This document shows, in pieces, positions 23,225 through 41,210 of a stretch of 64,000 bases of DNA; position 1 is the stretch's first letter; each line of letters opens with the position of its first letter. The notes below the pieces were generated by a model, which did not search any database, was not told where the DNA came from, and saw nothing but the letters and a program-made list of their open reading frames with translations. Made by a program: the position numbers and the translations under genes. This DNA is from Acanthochlamys bracteata. Its lineage: Eukaryota; Streptophyta; Magnoliopsida; Pandanales; Velloziaceae. Location: assembly GCA_019914995.1 (NCBI GenBank), contig CM034130.1, positions 8,060,001-8,124,000 of the forward strand, given 5' to 3'.

Positions 23225-25773
23225 CTATTCTTGAGGAGTGTCTGAATAAAGACCAAGGATTTTCCGCAAATACTCCAGCTGTTCAAAGCCCCCTCGCAGC
23301 TCTTCCCACTGCAATGACAATGATCGACTTAAATAATACGTATAGACATAGAGCTTCTTTTCTTAAATGAAAACAAACTGCATTTCAAAGCAGAATTCCC
23401 TGGTTACATGTATGCAGGTTAATTAAACAAACAACTTAGAGCAAGCAAAAGAGGAACGGACAGTAAATAGAATGCAAAGTATGAACAGAAAAATGTAGGC
23501 CTGCACATCAATGTTCTACAGCTAACTACATAGCTAAGGCATGAAGCTTTAAATAAACCGTAGAAGTGCAATTTCTTTGGTAGAATCACACTGATTTACC
23601 ATCTGAAAGCTTCGTGAAATTAAGAGCAGACTCTTTTTCCCCAAGAAACAACTAACTGAAGTACTTAGTAATCATCTTTAAGTGTAAAAAGAAGAAATTC
23701 AAATGGTCTTATCCCCTTCAATTCCATTTCATAATGATGAAAGCATAAATAACTAACCTCTTGATGAGAAAGTGAGACTAGCTTCCAACCAGCAGCTGCA
23801 ATATACCGCCTTTTTAACATTGTGTGGCCCAAAGGAGACCCTGGAGATGAACGCGTTGAGATTTTCAGTTATCTGAATATCATTAGCATCTATAGATTGT
23901 ATATGCAGAGTGGTATCATCAAGAATAAGTTACCTGAATTCCTCGAGAAGTGTGTAGGTCCATCGATTTCAAAAGCAAGCTTCCTATCAACCACCACAGC
24001 ATCCAAGCTATATCCATCAACTGAGTATTCTTTAATCCACTTGAGGCCTGTGCTAACTAGAAGACGCAATATATCCTTCTGAAAAGAGGAAGTAGTTTTC
24101 TGATTGAAGCGTTTGCTCTTCCCTGCATGTGAAACTTTCTCTTCAAGCTTGGTTCCAAGAGATAGACCAAGATGAGGGTACTCGAGATTTAAGCACTGGT
24201 TTGCCAAATAAATCTGTGATGCAAATATTATATCCTCCCTATATTGTTCAGATAGCCTTTGTTCCTCAAACTGCCTCAAGGTAGTCCATAAATGTGAGAA
24301 GAAAGGTCGATCCATCCTACCAAGAACAGTATATGACCAAGCCATATTACCAATTTGGTCTCTAGTAAACCTAAGTATAGGCATTTCCAATTGTTCTTCA
24401 ACTTCATTATCTCCAATGCCATCAATACCTGTGGCATTGTTGGTCTCTGGAAAAAAATTGTTAGGCTCATTCAAACCTGCTTCTCCCACACATGTTAAAC
24501 TGCCAGCATTCTTGAAAGCATCATCCAGTGCATCAAGCAATGGGTCAACACATTCATTTAGAGAAGAGAACGCCCACAATGTCTGAGCAAGTTCTTGCTC
24601 GTGGAAAGTACTGACTAATTCTGCTGCCCTCTTTGACAATTTTAAGAAAAGATCCGGTGCAGAATGTTGCATTGATGCAAATGCACCAGCGACATTAGCA
24701 ACATTCTGTGCATTGAACTCCCCAATCTTGGTTATTGCCACTTCAGCAATTCTATCCATCTCCGACATATAAAGGAGCTCACCACCAATCTTCGACAGTG
24801 CCCAAGCTACATTAGAAACCCCCTGAGCAGAACACTCAGGCAATGCAGCCATAGCCATTCCCACAAGCATACACATCTCTCTTTGGCGTGCAAATGCTAG
24901 TCTCCGGGTCTTCAACATTGATACCCTTTCCATGTTCTTAGCTATGCGGTGGAGGGTCGTGGCTATGTTCAGTGGGGTCAGAGGTGAAGGGCTCAAGCCT
25001 TTAGCTACTGCTGATATTGTTTCAGCCGCTATCTCTAGTACTTCTTCTGCAGTTTGTGCATCGATAATTGCTCTATTGAGATTGAACTCTTTCTTCCTAT
25101 CAGACGGGCCAGAGAACTGAGACAACTTTTGGATAAAAGCTTCTTTAGATCTTTCTTTCCTTTCTTCGAACATCCCATCTGCTAATACCCTTAACCTGCT
25201 TTTGAGCTCAACAACTGCATCACTGCCTTCCAATTCCAAATCCAACTCATCAAGGTCCACTTCTTCACCTTCCTCTCCTTCAAAATCTTCTAAATTCTTA
25301 ACTTTCTTACTGACCTTCTCCTTCTTGCTACCTTTGACTTTACTCTTCTTTTTCCTGTTCTTGGATGTTATAATTCTCTCCATGGTACCGCTCAAACCCC
25401 TAGCTTCAATTGTCTTCAATGCAACTCTACGAGCTCGAACACACCAATCCATGCTATCAGTCTTTTGAAGCAATCTGGATTTTTCATGGGGTTTTTTCTT
25501 AGTAGGAATCGAATTAGAAGACTTTATCTCACCCAAAAATTCCAGTTCCCATTGTTGGTTTCCAACATTTTTATTCTCAACCTCTTCAACATCTACAGAT
25601 GAACATTGTACTCTAAAAGATTGGATTTTTCTATTGGGAAAGTATGAATTCAGCTTCAAAATATGAAACCCAGTTAGGGCTTTTGTATATGGAGAGATTT
25701 GAGTCGGACTAAAGGAAAAACTGAGTGATGGCGAGCATCTTTGAGAAAGAAGAGCGCTCAAACTTGCTTCCAT
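23225..25773 (-). CDS. RAP: RAP domain-containing protein, chloroplastic
   Basis: Three exons: 25773-23934, 23840-23758 and 23308-23225, joined in phase, give 668 aa, near the length I recall for Arabidopsis RAP (At2g31890). Residues 1 to about 55 are Ser-rich with few acids and look like a chloroplast transit peptide. A Lys-rich then Glu/Asp-rich stretch follows (about 135-185). Helical OPR-type repeats occupy roughly 300-560 ([44 protein letters not shown]). The C-terminal RAP domain (about 585-660) includes [31 protein letters not shown] and WEELRG. The Arabidopsis protein binds the chloroplast 16S rRNA leader and is needed for its maturation, so a role in plastid ribosome formation is the natural inference. 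It shares a 498-bp promoter region with the KDO8P synthase gene on the other strand. Confidence 0.93.
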
Positions 25774-26271
25774 TATAATACTCCAAATTTCACAAAAAAA
25801 TGAACCAATTCAGAATTTCCAGCTGCCAAAAAATAGTAGAAAAACATACCCATTTACAGAGCTACTATCTCTGGGGAAGAACATGTATAAAGAAAACCTT
25901 TTTCCCTGCCATAATTATCTGAACTGAAACCAAGTTCTGGATAAAGGCAGACATTAACAAAACATTTTAAGGGCCAATATTGAATATATAAAACATAAGG
26001 GTCGATATGGCAAACAGCTCTGGTTTCTTTGTAGAAAGAAGTGTAATAAAGAAAAAGAAATGAAAAGAAAACAAATCACGTGTTTCGAATCATTCCAATT
26101 CTCACTCTTTCAGTGAAATCCCAGACACTGCATGAGCTCTAGATCCAAATCTTCTAACCGTGGATTGGATTTAGTTTATCGGTTCTGGAAATCGGGTATT
26201 GGTTTTGATTGATTCAAGAAATTGAGCGCTACTACCTGTTTGTCGAATTGCGCCACAGAGATCTTAGATAA
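25774..26271. promoter_or_regulatory. Shared divergent promoter, RAP / KDO8P synthase
   Basis: Only 498 bp separate the start codons of two head-to-head genes, so both 5' leaders and both promoters must lie here. An AACAAATCACGTG sequence around 26070-26082 contains a CACGTG G-box. No convincing TATA box stands out for either direction. Confidence 0.5.
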
Positions 26272-30444
<4,173 letters not shown>

Positions 30445-30947
30445 TATCAACGCATTACCTTCCAGAAGATCGATGTGCAGATTCACCAATGAGCTTGGCA
30501 GTTACACCTTTTAGTTAGATTGAGCATAATATCTGAGGTAGGAATATATTGAACAAAATTGTAGGATTTGATGCCAGCTATTATTATTCAATAAATCTTT
30601 TTCATCATTTAGAAAATGAAATGGTTTGTACTCCCTTCAGTTTGAATGAGTCATGAAATAGAGCAAAATTTGCACTGAAGATCTCATGATATTTTTCATA
30701 CAGAGATGCAATGTCCAGCCATTAGATCATCATACAGAAAAAATGGGGTCTTGTGAATTTTATTTACATTTTGGACAAAAATGTAACAAAACTTGGCACC
30801 AGTTGCCGTATCAGTACTATTACATGACCATTGAGAGATAGATGGGCACAACATAAATACCGTTGATACAGCTTGCCAGGTAATTAACACACAGAACATC
30901 TTCACACAGGCTGCCGGTAGATAAGTACTGCAGCTGAGGGCTATCTT

Positions 30948-33340
30948 TCATCTTCTCGTTCGTGCTCTTTTCAGAAGCTGTATTGACCTATTCTGCTTAA
31001 ATTCCTGAACCATTTTGTATACCTGCTAAAGAGTTTTAATCACAGAAACAATGAGTAAGAAGCAGTGAGTTTTATGAACTGTAGAGTTGATAGTGCATAT
31101 TCTTTGAAGAGCATTAAGGAGCACATGAAACTGCATTGAATCTATTATGCGATATATGATGAACATACCTTTCTAACTCCAGATGACAACCCCAAACTTA
31201 GCATCAAACTTTGATCAACAAGCTTGTATCTGGCAAGACCATTTTCCTCGTTATGTATGAGATCTAATGCATCTACATAAGTCAAAGCAACCAGGTAAAC
31301 ATATCAAGATATACATTTTATTTTCTCTCAAAAAAGAAATACCACCATATATACTATGAAAATATATAAATGCAGGAAAACATAAGAAGATAGATTGAAC
31401 TACTCACTCTTTGGAGACAAAACTAAAAGCTCAATGTACATATGGAGTCGAATGTGAGAGAAAATATGAACATATTCTCCAACATCTTGCCGCAAGTTCA
31501 CTCTGCAGTTTCCTACATCGAGTTTGAAGGCTTTCTTAAGGTACTTGTCAATGGCTTTCTGCCTTACTACTTGGTCTTCTTTTCCGTCTTCCAATAAAAC
31601 AGATGGAAATTCCCAAAGTCCAGCAAGCAGACCTTCTTCTGGCCTTTTCACCAGAAGAAATGCATGCTTCTCATCTCTCAAATCTGGATCTCCTGCTACC
31701 TCAACAACACAAACTGCTGCAAAATCATTCCTCTGCTTCGTTTTGATGACCTTTGCCGGATAATCTGTGACTTTCACCTTTTCACCATTTTTGGAGAGCT
31801 TTAGAGCACTGCATTGCTCGGAAACAGGGCACACAGAACAACTAGGGCTGCTTTGGGTGCACAGCAGAGCCCCAAGTTCCATTATCGCTTGGTTGAAATC
31901 CCCAGGCCTATCAGGATCAACTAACTGCCCTGCTAACTTCCTAAAAGACAGGGTGCATTAGACTAAAATAACATCAGGATTGAGGACACATTGGTCTAAC
32001 TGGATCTGGATACAATCTAAACATATAGTATGGATGTTAGCATATCAGATAACATCAAGAAGAGTGACTCCCATTCTTATCAGCCAACCTTTTTTCGAAA
32101 AACTACTGAGGAGTGTTTCTTCTATCATGGGCAGATGAAGTACTTGTTCTAGACATCTTACACTCCAAATTAACGAGACATCTTCTGAAGTCCCTAAAGA
32201 GTTCTATCATTTCTAGACTCCAAGCATGAGAAACATTACCCAGTCAAGAACAAGAAACAAGCATCAGTTACTTCCCTATGCTTACCAGAAGCTTTTGACA
32301 GTTGCTGCTTCTTTAGGATTGGCAGATGTGGCCTTCAGTCTGCTGATTACCCTGACTACATTTCCATCTACAACAGGAACCATCTGCACCAAGAAAACCA
32401 AATTGCTTCAGCTTTCAAAGTACAATACTTTGAGAACCAAGTAAGCAAGAACAGCAAACATCAGAGAAAACAAAATTAAATTCTGATAGTGCCACCTCAC
32501 TGAAAGCTATGGAGGCAATTGCACCTGCTGTGTACTCTCCGATTCCCGGGAGTCGTCGAAGAGCAGCAGCTGTTCTTGGAAAGCTGCCTTCCTGGGCTAT
32601 GGACTTTGCACCCTAAACCCACCAATCAAATTTCAAGGTCTCAGGCTCTCAGCAAAGTTTATAGGGCAATAATAACATTTCTACTTCTCTTAGGAGAAAA
32701 CTCAGAACAGATGGCGGACACTTTTTACCACTCAAAGTCCACTAATTTTTCTCTTAGATTCGACAGCAGGAATCGACCGTTCTGTCTCATATCAAAATCA
32801 ATTCTCCCTACTTAGACTTACGATATCTACCATACCTCAAGTAAATATTTAGCTCTTCTGTAGTACCCAAGTCCTGCCCACACCTCATTTACCTCCTGCA
32901 AACAAGATTAGACATTGGCTAACAACCAAGAAAAGAATCCATTACGGAGAACTCACAGTTAGAGAAAGAGAGACCTCTTGGGACGCTTCAGCAAGGTGTT
33001 TGATTGTGGGCCATCGAGCCATCCACCGATCGAAATAACCTACCACGGCAGCAACCCTCGTCTGCTGCAGCATGACCTCAGAAACCCAGACTGCATAAGC
33101 CCTTTGTTCTTGAAATTCCTCGCTATAGTTCTCTCCTGGTTTGTTCTGGTGACGCCAAGGCAGGTCTCGACAGTTAGCATCGTACCACTGCAGAAGAGAA
33201 TACCGGATTTTGACTGCCTCTGTCGGAGAGAAGTCCTCGATATCCGGCAATGTGATGGTTCTCTTGCTGCTGTTATTGTGTTGTTGGACGGCTTGGGATT
33301 GGGATGATGGCGGCCGTCTGGGGCGGAGAGTTGGAGGCAT
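30948..33340 (-). CDS. MYH: Adenine DNA glycosylase, MutY homologue
   Basis: Seven exons on the minus strand: 33340-32975, 32895-32836, 32612-32496, 32383-32286, 31940-31408, 31272-31169 and 31022-30948. They join in phase to 450 aa. The protein removes adenine mispaired with 8-oxoguanine in base-excision repair. The helical core has the catalytic Glu88 in WVSEVMLQQTRV, the helix-hairpin-helix LPGIGEYTAGAI at 163-174 and the catalytic Asp187 in VVDGNVVRV. The iron-sulfur loop is Cys241-x6-Cys248-x2-Cys251-x5-Cys257. A C-terminal NUDIX-like domain (about 270-430), used by MutY to read 8-oxoguanine, includes LVKRPEEGLLAGLWEFPS. The C-terminus is basic (KRARTRR), a possible nuclear signal. All key residues are present. 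A hexamer repeat (TTTGAA)n at about 33349-33370 lies in its leader. Confidence 0.95.
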
Positions 33341-33810
33341 GGCTGGGTTTGAATTTGAATTTGAATTTGAAAAAAGAAGATTTCCTTTGGCTGGCGAAAT
33401 GGATTAAAACAAACAGTGGTCATTTCTGGACTTCGGGATTTGGCGTCACCAAGGATATGGCTAAAATTTTCTGAAAAGACCCACTTGAATTACAACGTTA
33501 CACCAAAACAAAATTGGATTTAACAATGTGCTAAGAACTACAGTTCCAAGTGATACAAGTTAATACAGCAAATACATGATCATAATCAAAATTCAAAAAG
33601 AGAGAAAAAAATTCAAAACGAGAAAATTTCAGTGGACGAGGACCAAGCTTTCCTAAGTTATAGCTCTGCCGACTGAAGAGTAGCAGAATAAACCGCTTTT
33701 AGGAAGACTACAGATCACTACAAAGATTGACATTGCCCTCTCCGATGAATACTCTCTGCCGAAAGACGCCATGCTGCATGCTGCAGAATGTGTAGTTTGT
33801 AGGAGACCTT

Positions 33811-36569
33811 TTACTTCAGATGGTGGCAAAAACGATGCCATCTCAATCTACATTGGGAAGGTAAATACAGTCTTTAGTTTTCGGACATTTGAGGTTTATT
33901 TCATACATACATACAGCCAAATATTTGAGAAGCTTACGGCCGACAAAGCAGCTTCAGCACCGTTGTTGCCATACTTTCCACCAGTCCGATTAAGGGCCTG
34001 TTTATAGTACACAACTTTTCATACTTCAGGTTTTAGCAAAAGCAGCAGAAATGGAAATTAAGATGGCGGGAGAGCCTAGCAGAACTCACCGAGGATGTCT
34101 ATTGGAGCTGGACAAACAAACTGCACGAGAACTACCATTTGATCCAGATCCTTGAGTATCCAGACAGGATTAAACGTGTAAACCTCTATCTATTATAATT
34201 GAACCCCTAGTAGTTGTTTTCCCTGTCGACGGCCTTTGAATAACTCGAATTTACGGAAATGGGAAACATAGGCAAGCTTTTTACATGCATGAAGCATATA
34301 GAGGGGAGGCTTTTGCACCATATTTTGTGTTCTCAATCACTCCTTTTTCTACTTTTTTTTGCTCCGAGGGCAGAAAGAGAGGGAGGAAGTAAGAAGACGG
34401 AGGGAAGAAAAGGCAAAGCTGAAAGAAACAACAGCTTAATTTCATGATTTTAGTTGTTCAACAATGAAGGGGTTTAAAAATCACCTCAAATAGCATCTCG
34501 AATAGACAAATTACCTGGTCCATGTCCTCACATGTTAAAACCCAAAGATGCATGGTACTCCTGCAGTAATGTCGATATTAGTCAGAGGAAAAAGCCTTCA
34601 AATGTAATCCATCACATGCTACAATCATACGAAGGATGTGATAAGTTAGAAATTGCAGACAGGTTTTTAAAATATTATGATAATCAAACCAACAAAAAGG
34701 ACCTGAAAGTAAGAGGGATCGCTCTAAAACTATCTAATCGTACCTATATGATATGAAATTTTCTAGCACATGACAAAGCTATAACTCTCTCCAATAAATT
34801 ATAAGTCTTTGAAACATCCAAGAAACAAGAAATCCATTAGAGCAACAAGGAGATGTTTATTTTAATGCACCAACAGAAGCTATCAGTGTCAGATAAGACA
34901 GTTAAAGAACTTCCCTTAACTACTTCAAGTGACTAACAGGCTTTAATTATTGGTTTAGTATAACATATTTCCATCCAAATCAACAAAGACAGGAATCCTG
35001 AATTAATTCCACAGAGAGGCCACCTAGGACTATGATTTTACGTGGATAAGCATTAGACACAGAAATCAGGCACAATTAGAAGTAGCAGTGCAACATGATA
35101 CTTTTAAAGTCTGAAATAACAGTTAATATTTAAAGGTACAGAAAAATAGATAAATAACCTGAGTATAAAAATGGATAAAGCAAGTTCATATTGAAGGTAC
35201 CAGAATTTATCCCTTGCTGAGAGCACTCCAGAAGTAGCTGATTAGCAACAGCATCATAGTGTGTAGTACCGCCTCTTATCTACTTGCAGAAAATTAAATA
35301 CCAGGAAGAGCCTAGGCAGAGGCCAACATTCAATCAAAAATAAATATGCATAAATTGGTTGAGAAATAACCATGCATGTATACTAAGCAGATCTATAAAT
35401 AGAACTGAGCCCTACAGCAAATTAACAATAATCAGCAAATTAATCTGCGCAACCTCATATGCACTTCGAGTAAAACTGGCATCCTTACATTATATAATAC
35501 TAAACCTATGTCTGCACAGGATAGAGAATGAGAAACTGATTCCGAAAGCAAACGTGGATACTAAAATGTAGTTTTCTGTTTTCTATGGGTACAGAGAGCG
35601 TTATTAATTTTAAGAGTGAAGAAGTCAATCTAACAATATCAGAGTTTACTCAATCGCATATTGACGAGCACATAAAAGTCATTGAAAAATAGGTGAGGTA
35701 GACTATCAACATTACCATTGCTCCAATACACAAAATAGCATGATCCAGATTTCCCAAGTTGTTGAGCAACAACTGGAATTTCAAAACATCCTGGGACCTT
35801 GCAACCTGTAAAACATAAGTAGTGACTGTCAGCATCACAACCATCATTATTCTCAGAAAAAAGTATCAGAACCATCAAAATAGGTACTCTAGAATAGGTA
35901 CTCTAGTAAATGTTTGCAGACTGAAAAAAGAACTCGGCATTTTTAAGTATGTTTAATTGGTAGGCAGTAGTAAATAGATGCATTCCTTTTTAGCTATACT
36001 TTACAGTCCTTTATCATCATCCTTTTCTATCCTCTTCAATGACGATAAAAGAGTCTTCATGACAACTTCATTAATAAATAGTAAAAACGCCCAAGATCTG
36101 GGAAGAGATTATTATGACCACTTAACAGAAACAAGATTTACCACAACAAAAGAAAGCAAAAGCTTAACTACAAAACTTTTTTACTTACTGTGACTTCTTC
36201 ATCCTTGACATTGTACTGCCTGAACGTTCCTAAAGTACCTTCTAGAAGCAAGTTAGTCACAACTTCATTAAGGCGTGCAACAACCTGCACCTCCAAGTAA
36301 TGAAAGTACAGACTCATGACAACACAAACACTTCTAATAGGGTCATCCAAGCCATAACAAAGCTATAACAAAATATGTACCAAATAAATTAGGTAAATCA
36401 AAAGAAAAAATAAGAATGTATACATTTATAAAAATCAGTATCACGTTCGAATTTTTAAACTAAATCGACCGCATTATGATTCGAACTGATTGCACGGTAA
36501 GAGATCGAGTTAACAGGGAGGAGAAAACGAAAAACATAAAAAGATAAAAATAAAAACAAAAATTTTACC
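33811..36569 (-). pseudogene. Decayed lumazine synthase gene (riboflavin pathway)
   Basis: The exon layout of a plant 6,7-dimethyl-8-ribityllumazine synthase is preserved but the frame is not. Recognisable exons: exon 1 end at about 36569 (GLWYAV), 36284-36189 ([16 protein letters not shown]), 35805-35716 (VPGCFEIPVVAQQLGKSG), 35279-35201 (TTHYDAVAN), 34560-34515 (VPCIFG), 33997-33938 (QALNRTGGKYGNNGAEAAL) and 33847-33811 (IEMAS, then HHLK in another frame). Breaks seen: about one base lost at the start of the VPG exon and five more later in it, a one-base loss and a one-base gain in the next exon, one base lost after VPCIFG, and two bases lost before the final HHLK. The family RGDT block reads RGGT. 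Splice sites remain largely intact, so this is a decaying intron-containing copy, not a retrocopy. The first exon is too eroded to place a start. Confidence 0.87.
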
Positions 36570-37508
36570 ACTGCGTACCACAGGCCTTTGCCATTCATCA
36601 GATTTCATCTACCTGCGGCCACTGGCGACAGTGACAGCCTTTTGCCGATCAACGACGGAGCTGAACAAGTCAACGGAGTTAAATTAGCCAAAACGTTATA
36701 AAAAATGGTAAAGAAAAAAGTTAGATAAATTTACTGAAATATTACTGCTGAGTGCTAACTACCTGGAAAGAATGAAGAGAAAGAAAGGGAAGTTGCCGAG
36801 TGCGTGAAGAAATTGCAGAATAAGAGAGACCGTGAGCTCGCGGCGATTGTTGTTGCAAGCGGAAGAAAGCGAGAGAGTTCTGTCACCGCCGGCCCCTGGC
36901 TGCGGCAGAGGAGAAGGCCATAGCCGGTTTATTGATTGATCGCTCGCAGGTTGGTTGAGATCTGTCTGAACAAGTGCTCAGGGGTCTAGCTGAAGAACTG
37001 TGAAGATTTTGTTTGCTAGGTGAACAAATATTAATTAATCAAACAACAAAGAATTTCGGCTAACCTTATTGAAATTTTTTTTCTTATGATTGCATTATGT
37101 AGTTAGAATAGTTATATTCGACATTCAGTCCAACCTATATTGACACTTTAAATTTCATGCTTTCGCATACAATGATAAGAACAATAGCAGCAATTCTCGC
37201 GGTAAAAATAACGAAACGCTATATGTCGACTATAATTGGCAAGTTTATCCACAACTTCAAATTTTGAAGAATATTTGCAAGGACTTTAAGAGTGCTCAAG
37301 CAGCTCGATATTCTAATACGCAAAGCAACAATTTTACAACATTGAGCAATAAGGTGGAGGGCACTGGCAAATACCTCACTGCCTGGCTGGCAGTGAGTAG
37401 CGCTTCAAATGATGATCACTGCCAGGAACAGATTGGGCCGGAGGACTACGAGCAGCTCCCTACTGCTTTACAGATGAAATTCTGATGAAAGATCTTGTAG
37501 CCACTGTA

Positions 37509-40500
37509 TCATGATGCTGAGGCAGAGCTTCTATCGAAGCAGACCAGAAACTCCTTGTTTCCTTCTGCACCTTTTATAGGAGACTCTATCCACCCTCTGC
37601 TGCAGAAGCCATAATCTTCTACACCTTCAATTATCTTGTCAATGACCTGAAATGAAATGCAATCAAGTGAAGTGGTCATGCAGTATCAAGCACAAGGAGT
37701 CTGATCTTCATTCTCAATCAAAAACTACAAGCTCATTTCGTTCAAGCATCTAAACTCAACTCGATTCATTTCATTTAAGGCGCAAACTAACAGAACAACA
37801 GTGACTAGGTTCAAAGTTTGCAGTTTGTCACGAAAAACTGTAAGGTTAAGATTGTCGTTAAGTTTTTTTTTCAAGGTTTAGGATAATGTTAAGAAATACA
37901 TTGAACAATATTTTATAATTAAGGATTTTTAAGGAAAGTACACACATTTTCATCTACTGAATAAACGTCTTACGCAATGCCTACAACTTCTATTTACAAA
38001 GACAGAAACACAATTTGGGGCTAAAGCAGAATATAATCAGTTACAGCTTAATTACCTCCTGATGAACTTGAGGATCTCTTACTATACCGCCTCCTCCAAC
38101 CTGTACAACATAATCAAGCATGAAACACATTCAAAATATGTACATTTCAGTAGCAAATTACTGCTAAGAGTGAACCGCAGAAATTTAATCCAAACTCCAA
38201 AAAGTTTCAGATCAACTTCACCAGCAAAATCCTCAAACTGAAAGAGAACTAGTTATGTATCCAATAAAGGTAACAAGTACTTGCCCTTTATATATATATA
38301 CTAAATTACGTTACACTTCCTTTTACCGTAATATAAGGCATCCATACTTAGCCATATTTGAATGCCCTAATCAAATGAAACATTTCCAAATACTACTATA
38401 GCTTGTCAACCTTCTAAAGATAATAAGGGTTCAGGGAAATTGGAGAACAACCTGAGATCTACGAGCTTCAAACTGGGGTTTAACCAGAGTTACCAATGTA
38501 GACTCTGACTTCATAACACCAAGTATAGCTGGTATCACCTGTAATCAAAGAGGAAATGTCATTGATCTTAGAAATGCCATACTGAAATTAATTATACATG
38601 GGGACATAATAGACAATGGCGCAACAGCAATTGGGCACCAAACAACTAATAACTAAATAACCTTTACGGTAAGAATTAGACACAACAAATAACTAAATGC
38701 AACCATAACTGACCCGATATGTTGAAAGATTATAGCTAGAGAATCCAGTAACTTTCATACCAGGAGAATGGATATGAATGACAAGTCTAGAGTCACAATG
38801 TCAACTTGTTGGGGGAGACCAGAAAGATATCTTAAATTTGTCCGTTCTATCACACAGACACGTTCATCTTGTCGAATTTTGTCAGCGACCTGAACAACCA
38901 GGAAGCTGTCAGAATCACAAAGAAAGTTATCTTCCAGCAGATACTGCTATAAGATACTAGTTAATCCAGTAAATAAAGCACTTTCAAAGTACTACAAGAA
39001 TGGAACCACATGAATGGCATTCTGTGTCATCTCTCTTAACCCCTTTAAACGTGAACACATATTGATCATAGTATGTTCAGGATACAGTTCTTTCATATTA
39101 AGTTAGACCTATCAGTGGGCATAAAGGCAGTTAAACACATATTCATAAGAGTTATATAACTAAAACAAACTTATACACATGGTACAATGTTATCTTGTAG
39201 CCATCACGCTCAACATGATGCAAGTTACACCAACATGAATCACAGTTCAAAGCTACTTATGAAAACTCCAACATAAAGGAGATGGCAGGACATCAATACT
39301 TATGCATTTGATCTCTTAACACCCAACTTTGGGTGATTCACAGATCAATTTCCGTTGTTTGCTTAATATTAAGTTCTAGCTCTACCTGAATAATTCCGTA
39401 ATAGTGCATTCCTTATGTTTATTAAGACCATGGCGGAACTTGAGCATTCAAAGAGTCAAATTATCTGAAGAATTAAGAACTTTAATTGAGGATAATTTCT
39501 TCATAAGAATTATAACCTGTCCATATCCAACATCTACACCATAAACAAATGACGCGCCATGCTGGAGCAAACAATCAGTAAATCCTCCAGTTGAAAGCCC
39601 TGAGTCAAGAGCTACTTTCCCTTCAACATCAACGCCAAGTTCTTCTATAGCAGCCTCTAGCTTGTATCCTGCTCTGGACAAAGGTAAAGTTCTCTCAGCG
39701 TATACTGCAACGGACGATTACTCCTACCTTTTGAAGAGACGAGCAGAAAGTTGAGTTGCTGATAATGGAATAATCACCTACATACATATTTTGGAACTTC
39801 AGCCTTTATCTCAACAATTGATTTATCAGATACAGGTGTTCCAGCTTTGCTTACTACTTTTCCATCCACAAGGACTTTGCCTGTAAAATATGAGAAGTTA
39901 CGAGACCAAAGTACTACAACAGCTCAAAGTCAAACTATTGAGATGATGTCTAAGTGAGATAACTATGGCTGTTTTGTACCTTTAACAGTTCTTAACGCAA
40001 ACAATAATGTTTGCGCTCATACCGTGTCTACACATAAAACCATGAGCCAAAGTGGAAGCCATTTTATAAAAGACATTCTTGAATATTTAATTACATATAT
40101 AGATACAGGGGGGGCATTAGCACTGTGCGTAGAGTTTCCTACTAATACAATTTCTCGTTATCAAGTATTTCCTCCAGTCAACTACGTTCTGCAGTGGTGT
40201 TGAGTATGTCTTTTAGTTTGTGGGATGAATTAGGGATAATCGGAAGTCTCAGTTTGATAAATAATAGCAAATCCTTCAGATTGGGTTAAAAGGCATCTAC
40301 CTTTTTCTTTTAACCCATGTTAGCTGCCCTTCTTCCATACTTCCAAAGCTTGTATCCATATATATGGTTCTGATTCTACTTTTTGCAAATATTATCAACA
40401 GAACTTAACAGTTTAGATACATTTTTCAAAGAAAAAATGATTAAGAACAACATTTTACTCCTTTCACGTGGAATTGTGTTAGGGCATGGAAGAAAGTACG

Positions 40501-41210
40501 TGTCAAGCATGAAACTGACCTTGCAGGATCCACGACTGAATGAAGGTTCTGCTGTATTGCTGGAACCTCTCAAGACAAACCTCATCCAACCTCCTCTTCC
40601 TGGATATGCATATATCAACAACATTAAAAGTATAAAGACAATAATAAGGTCGAGCAAACTAAGGAAATACTGAGATCATTAAATGAACCACAATAATCAG
40701 ATGAACAAAATCCTTGCAGCAATGTCCATACAATTCAACGCAGCAAGAAAGAAACTTACTTCTTTTGTAACTGAATTCTATCAGGCCTTGCAGTTGCAGA
40801 AGCAAAATACCGATCCACTTGACCAGTGCCACAAGTGCCTAGAGATAAACTCAAACAAATATCATTTTCTGTGAAAACTTAAATATATGATAAATGATAT
40901 CTGCGAAAACAAATGAGGTTAAAACAAATGAAATTCAGTCAGTAGTTCGAAAGTACTCCCAACAAAGTAAAATTAAACCAATTTCCGCAAAAATAATAAA
41001 GAAAACCAGTAGCAACTCAGTAAAGAAGCAACCAAAAACATGAATTTGAGAATAACTTTACAAGCAATGATAACATATGAGAAGACAAACAAGAAGAAGA
41101 GGCAAATAAACCATACGATTGAAATTAAACCGGCGTTTGATTGTTGAATTCAAGGGATTGGAGAACAGAGCGTTAAGTGAATACCGCGAGATTGGAAAAC
41201 TCAACCCCAT
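37509..41210 (-). CDS. TlyA/hemolysin-like rRNA 2'-O-methyltransferase (S4 + FtsJ)
   Basis: Nine exons: 41210-41117, 40838-40760, 40599-40520, 39880-39778, 39673-39517, 38889-38761, 38538-38452, 38100-38056 and 37646-37509. All are in phase, total 912 nt, 303 aa. Residues 1 to about 35 are rich in Ser/Asn/Arg and lack acids, suggesting an organelle transit peptide. An S4 RNA-binding domain follows (KKRRLDEVCLERF to GKVLVDGKVV). The FtsJ-type SAM-dependent methyltransferase fold then carries Lys123 in AGYKL, Asp142 in ALDSGLSTGGF, Asp206 in TLDLSFISI and Lys234 in TLVKPQFEA. Bacterial TlyA methylates riboses in 16S and 23S rRNA, and the old hemolysin name is a misnomer. A plastid or mitochondrial rRNA target is inferred, not shown. 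It is divergent from the cytochrome b5 gene. Confidence 0.9.

Noticed and set aside
25202-25468. Ser-rich plus-strand frame of 88 codons
   Set aside because: It is the complement of the acidic and lysine-rich part of the RAP protein.
33040-33423. 127-codon minus-strand frame at the start of MYH
   Set aside because: It is a shifted frame over MYH exon 1, and the true frame has the catalytic motifs.
37264-37485. Plus-strand frame of 73 codons downstream of the TlyA-like gene
   Set aside because: No recognisable motif; it lies in the region holding the 3' end of the TlyA-like gene, which is coded on the other strand.
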